Below the pieces are notes generated by a model. The model was not told the DNA's origin, did no database searches, and saw nothing but the letters and a program-made list of their open reading frames with translations. DNA of 64,000 nucleotides from contig JAYOKZ010000012.1 of NCBI GenBank assembly GCA_038120095.1, positions 1-64,000 of the forward strand, in the 5' to 3' direction. Positions 62,150 through 64,000 of the stretch are shown here, piece after piece. This stretch comes from UBA2589 sp038120095. GTDB taxonomy: Bacteria; Gemmatimonadota; Gemmatimonadetes; Longimicrobiales; Gaopeijiaceae. The first letter of the stretch is position 1, and every line of letters starts with the position of its first letter. Position numbers and translations under genes: made by a program.

Positions 62150-62839
62150 ATGTACCGTAAGACTCGTACGTCGGAGGGAGCCTCGATCCTCAACCTCGAC
62201 TCCCTGATGGACATCCTGTCCTGTCTGGTCGGGGTGATGCTGTTTCTCGTGATCTATACGGTTCTGGAACTGGGCTCGACGTCCTTCGAGGTCTCCGTCC
62301 CGACTCCCCGTGACCGGCCGGTGGACAGTCGACGGGTCTTGATCGTGGCCAACGGGGGAACGATCCGAGGCCTCGACAGCACCCAGCCAGTGAACGACCT
62401 GGTCGCAGGACTGCGGACCGTCGCCATGGACGACATGAGTCAACTCTTGCGCGAGGCGAACCTCAGCCCACCGACCGATCAGCACTTTCAGTACATCCTC
62501 GACTTCGATCGCGAGGTAGCGGCCGTGGACCCGAACTTGCGCGACTTCGACGTCGAGGTGCGAGAGATCCCCGGGGAGACTGGAGATTCGATCCACCAGT
62601 TGGAGACGGGCTCATTCGATGAACTCCTCGGAACCCTGGATCCGAACTTCGTCTGGCTCGAATTCGCCGTCGACATAGAAAGTCTGGAAGTCTTTCGGCG
62701 CGCACGCGACCTGGCGGAAGAACGCGGCTTCGCGACACGATGGGGGCCTCTGGAGATCGAGTTTCCGGTCCGCTTCGATCTCAGGGCGGGCAGCGAGGGT
62801 CCTGCACCGCGTGGTATCTTGTCCAAGCCTCAACGATGA
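62150..62839 (+). CDS. ExbD/TolR-like membrane protein B (with the proton-site Asp)
   Basis: The 229-aa protein has a short basic N-terminus, a membrane helix (LNLDSLMDILSCLVGVMLFLVIYTVL) carrying the N-x5-D motif of ExbD/TolR and a periplasmic domain of about 170 residues, longer than in typical ExbD. The start is one base after the stop of the preceding gene. It and the preceding protein look like a paralogous pair, with Asp in one and Asn in the other. Confidence 0.55.
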   Translation: MYRKTRTSEGASILNLDSLMDILSCLVGVMLFLVIYTVLELGSTSFEVSVPTPRDRPVDSRRVLIVANGGTIRGLDSTQPVNDLVAGLRTVAMDDMSQLLREANLSPPTDQHFQYILDFDREVAAVDPNLRDFDVEVREIPGETGDSIHQLETGSFDELLGTLDPNFVWLEFAVDIESLEVFRRARDLAEERGFATRWGPLEIEFPVRFDLRAGSEGPAPRGILSKPQR

Positions 62840-62885
62840 GCGCGCCGACCTTCGGCCTGCTCGATGACTGCGAGAGGAATACCTG

Positions 62886-64000
62886 ATGGCAACGGTCCAA
62901 TGTCCGGAATGTGGCGAGTCAACCGAGTTCCCCGCTGAATCATGCGGATCCTGCGCCGCATCTCTCGAGGGTGTGCTGTCCGTGCCTGATGATGCCTCCG
63001 AGGAGGAGCGTGAGGCAGCGGCCCGGGCATCCGCCGAAGCTGCTGCAGCCGCCGCCGCGGGAGCCGCGGCTCAGGCGGGAGGACTGAGCGGCAGCGGCGA
63101 GCGAGTCAAGCGGGTCAAGGGGTCGAATTCCGCGCTGGAGGCTCTGATGCCGGTCGCGACCGCGCTGTTGCTATCGCTGGCTCTACAGTTCGCGATCGCC
63201 AATGTCGTTGGGGCCGACACCTACATCTACCGTCTGTTCCGACCACCGGGCGGATGGGTCATGTCCCTCGTGCCAGGCCTGATCGTCTTCGTGCTCGTCT
63301 GGACCCTGACGGACCTGGCTCTGAAGTCTCGGCAGGGTGCAGCCAACGAGGGCGACCTGGACCGCAGGGAAGTTCGGGAGCTGCCTCGGATGGTATCCCA
63401 GGAACCCATCGGTGTCCTGCAAAGACGACTGCTGGGGCTGCCCGGACGTGAGCGTCCGGTCGCCCGCCGACTTCTCTGGCTGCTTCATTATCTGGAGTCC
63501 AATGCCGACCCGCAGCGAACTCATGAGCTGCTTCGACATCAGTCGGACCTCGACGCGGACACGGCAGCGGCAGGGTATCGCACGGTCAAGCTCTTCATCT
63601 GGGCAATGCCCATTCTCGGCTTCGTGGGTACGGTGCTGGGGATCTCACTCGCCGTGGGAGGCTTCTCCGAATTCCTCACGACCAATCTCGACATCGAGGA
63701 CGTTACGAGGGTCACGGCCGAACTCGGCAACGTGGCCTCGGGCTTGAGCTTCGCCTTCGACACCACCCTCCTCGGCCTCCTTGCCGGACTCGTAGCGAAC
63801 GTGACGAGCTCCGCGGTTCAAAAACGCGACGAGCGCTTCTTCACACGGCTCGACGAGTTGGGGCTGAGTATCGTGGCCAACCGTCAGGATGCCGAACCGG
63901 CAGCTCTTCGGGCCGTAGCGCAACCATCAAGTTCCTCGACCAGGGAATTCGAAGGGGTCATGCGGGCCCGGCTCGAAGAAATCGACGCCCTCGTCAGCCG
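62886..64000 (+). CDS. MotA/TolQ/ExbB-like proton channel protein with an N-terminal zinc ribbon, partial at the right edge
   Basis: The visible 371 codons start with a zinc-ribbon-like C6-x2-C9...C20-x2-C23 segment and an Ala/Glu-rich linker. Membrane helices near residues 80-100 and 115-140 follow, then the MotA/TolQ/ExbB signature (FIWAMPILGFVGTVLGISLAVGG and FAFDTTLLGLLAGLVANV). The frame runs to the window edge, so the C-terminus is not seen. The ATG at 62886 has an AGAGGA site about 9 bases upstream. With the two ExbD-like proteins it should form an inner-membrane ion-driven motor, but what it drives is unknown. Confidence 0.75.
   Translation, partial: MATVQCPECGESTEFPAESCGSCAASLEGVLSVPDDASEEEREAAARASAEAAAAAAAGAAAQAGGLSGSGERVKRVKGSNSALEALMPVATALLLSLALQFAIANVVGADTYIYRLFRPPGGWVMSLVPGLIVFVLVWTLTDLALKSRQGAANEGDLDRREVRELPRMVSQEPIGVLQRRLLGLPGRERPVARRLLWLLHYLESNADPQRTHELLRHQSDLDADTAAAGYRTVKLFIWAMPILGFVGTVLGISLAVGGFSEFLTTNLDIEDVTRVTAELGNVASGLSFAFDTTLLGLLAGLVANVTSSAVQKRDERFFTRLDELGLSIVANRQDAEPAALRAVAQPSSSSTREFEGVMRARLEEIDALVS

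Noticed and set aside
61648..64000. A Zorya-type (ZorAB) defence system
   Set aside because: The ExbB-like protein resembles ZorA only in the general fold, the partners lack an OmpA-like peptidoglycan-binding domain, and no zorC, zorD or zorE is visible before the edge.
1..64000. Mobile elements, CRISPR arrays, tRNA or rRNA genes
   Set aside because: I saw no transposase or integrase motifs, no regularly spaced direct repeats other than the GTGG boxes, and no cloverleaf or rRNA-like segments; a covariance-model scan would be needed to exclude small RNAs fully.

Overview
This is a GC-rich, gene-dense chromosomal window from a diderm, peptidoglycan-making bacterium. It has lipoprotein signals, outer-membrane barrel proteins, a Tat substrate and a MurE with the DNPR motif of meso-diaminopimelate enzymes. 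The gene content (S9, M28 and M19 peptidases, DUF2911, TPR proteins, an Lnb-type protein) fits an uncultured Gemmatimonadota or related FCB-side lineage. That placement is inference from style, not a phylogeny. I saw no insertion sequences, prophage, CRISPR, tRNA or rRNA.

Left part (1-13.5 kb): a minus-strand run alr > lipoprotein > barrel protein > mtaB > miaB > lapA-like > comEC (cut by the left edge), mostly with 4-nt overlaps. Then mazG stands alone on the plus strand, followed by minus-strand genes recG, asnS and a 2-hydroxyacid dehydrogenase. ftsY, a VWA-like membrane protein and an M23 peptidase precede recG.

Centre (17.8-34.2 kb): a complete-looking division and cell wall (dcw) cluster on the minus strand, in transcription order mraZ, rsmH, ftsL, ftsI (with a PASTA domain), murE, murF, mraY, murD, ftsW, murG, murC, ftsQ, ftsA, ftsZ. 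murB and ddl are absent. It starts from a good sigma70-type promoter with 10-bp-spaced GTGG repeats (MraZ-box-like). A strong intrinsic terminator separates it from an upstream TPR gene.

Right part (36-57 kb): envelope and signalling genes, including CsgG-like and DUF2911 proteins, a phosphodiesterase, a PAS histidine kinase, a Tat-exported flavoprotein with a cytochrome c lipoprotein, an HGSNAT-like acetyltransferase, mobA, fdhD, several peptidases, an SSS symporter with a 32-aa putative accessory protein, an HD-GYP regulator with an apparent one-base frameshift, and an Lnb-domain protein.

Right end (57-64 kb): an NAD-linked formate dehydrogenase made of a fused NuoE-NuoF subunit and a molybdopterin catalytic subunit. 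The catalytic subunit has an in-frame TGA exactly where the active-site Cys/Sec belongs, followed by a SECIS-like hairpin, so it is very probably a selenoprotein. mobA and fdhD near 45 kb fit its cofactor needs. The window ends in an unusual proton-channel-like trio: two ExbD/TolR-like proteins and an ExbB/TolQ-like protein with a zinc ribbon, cut by the right edge.
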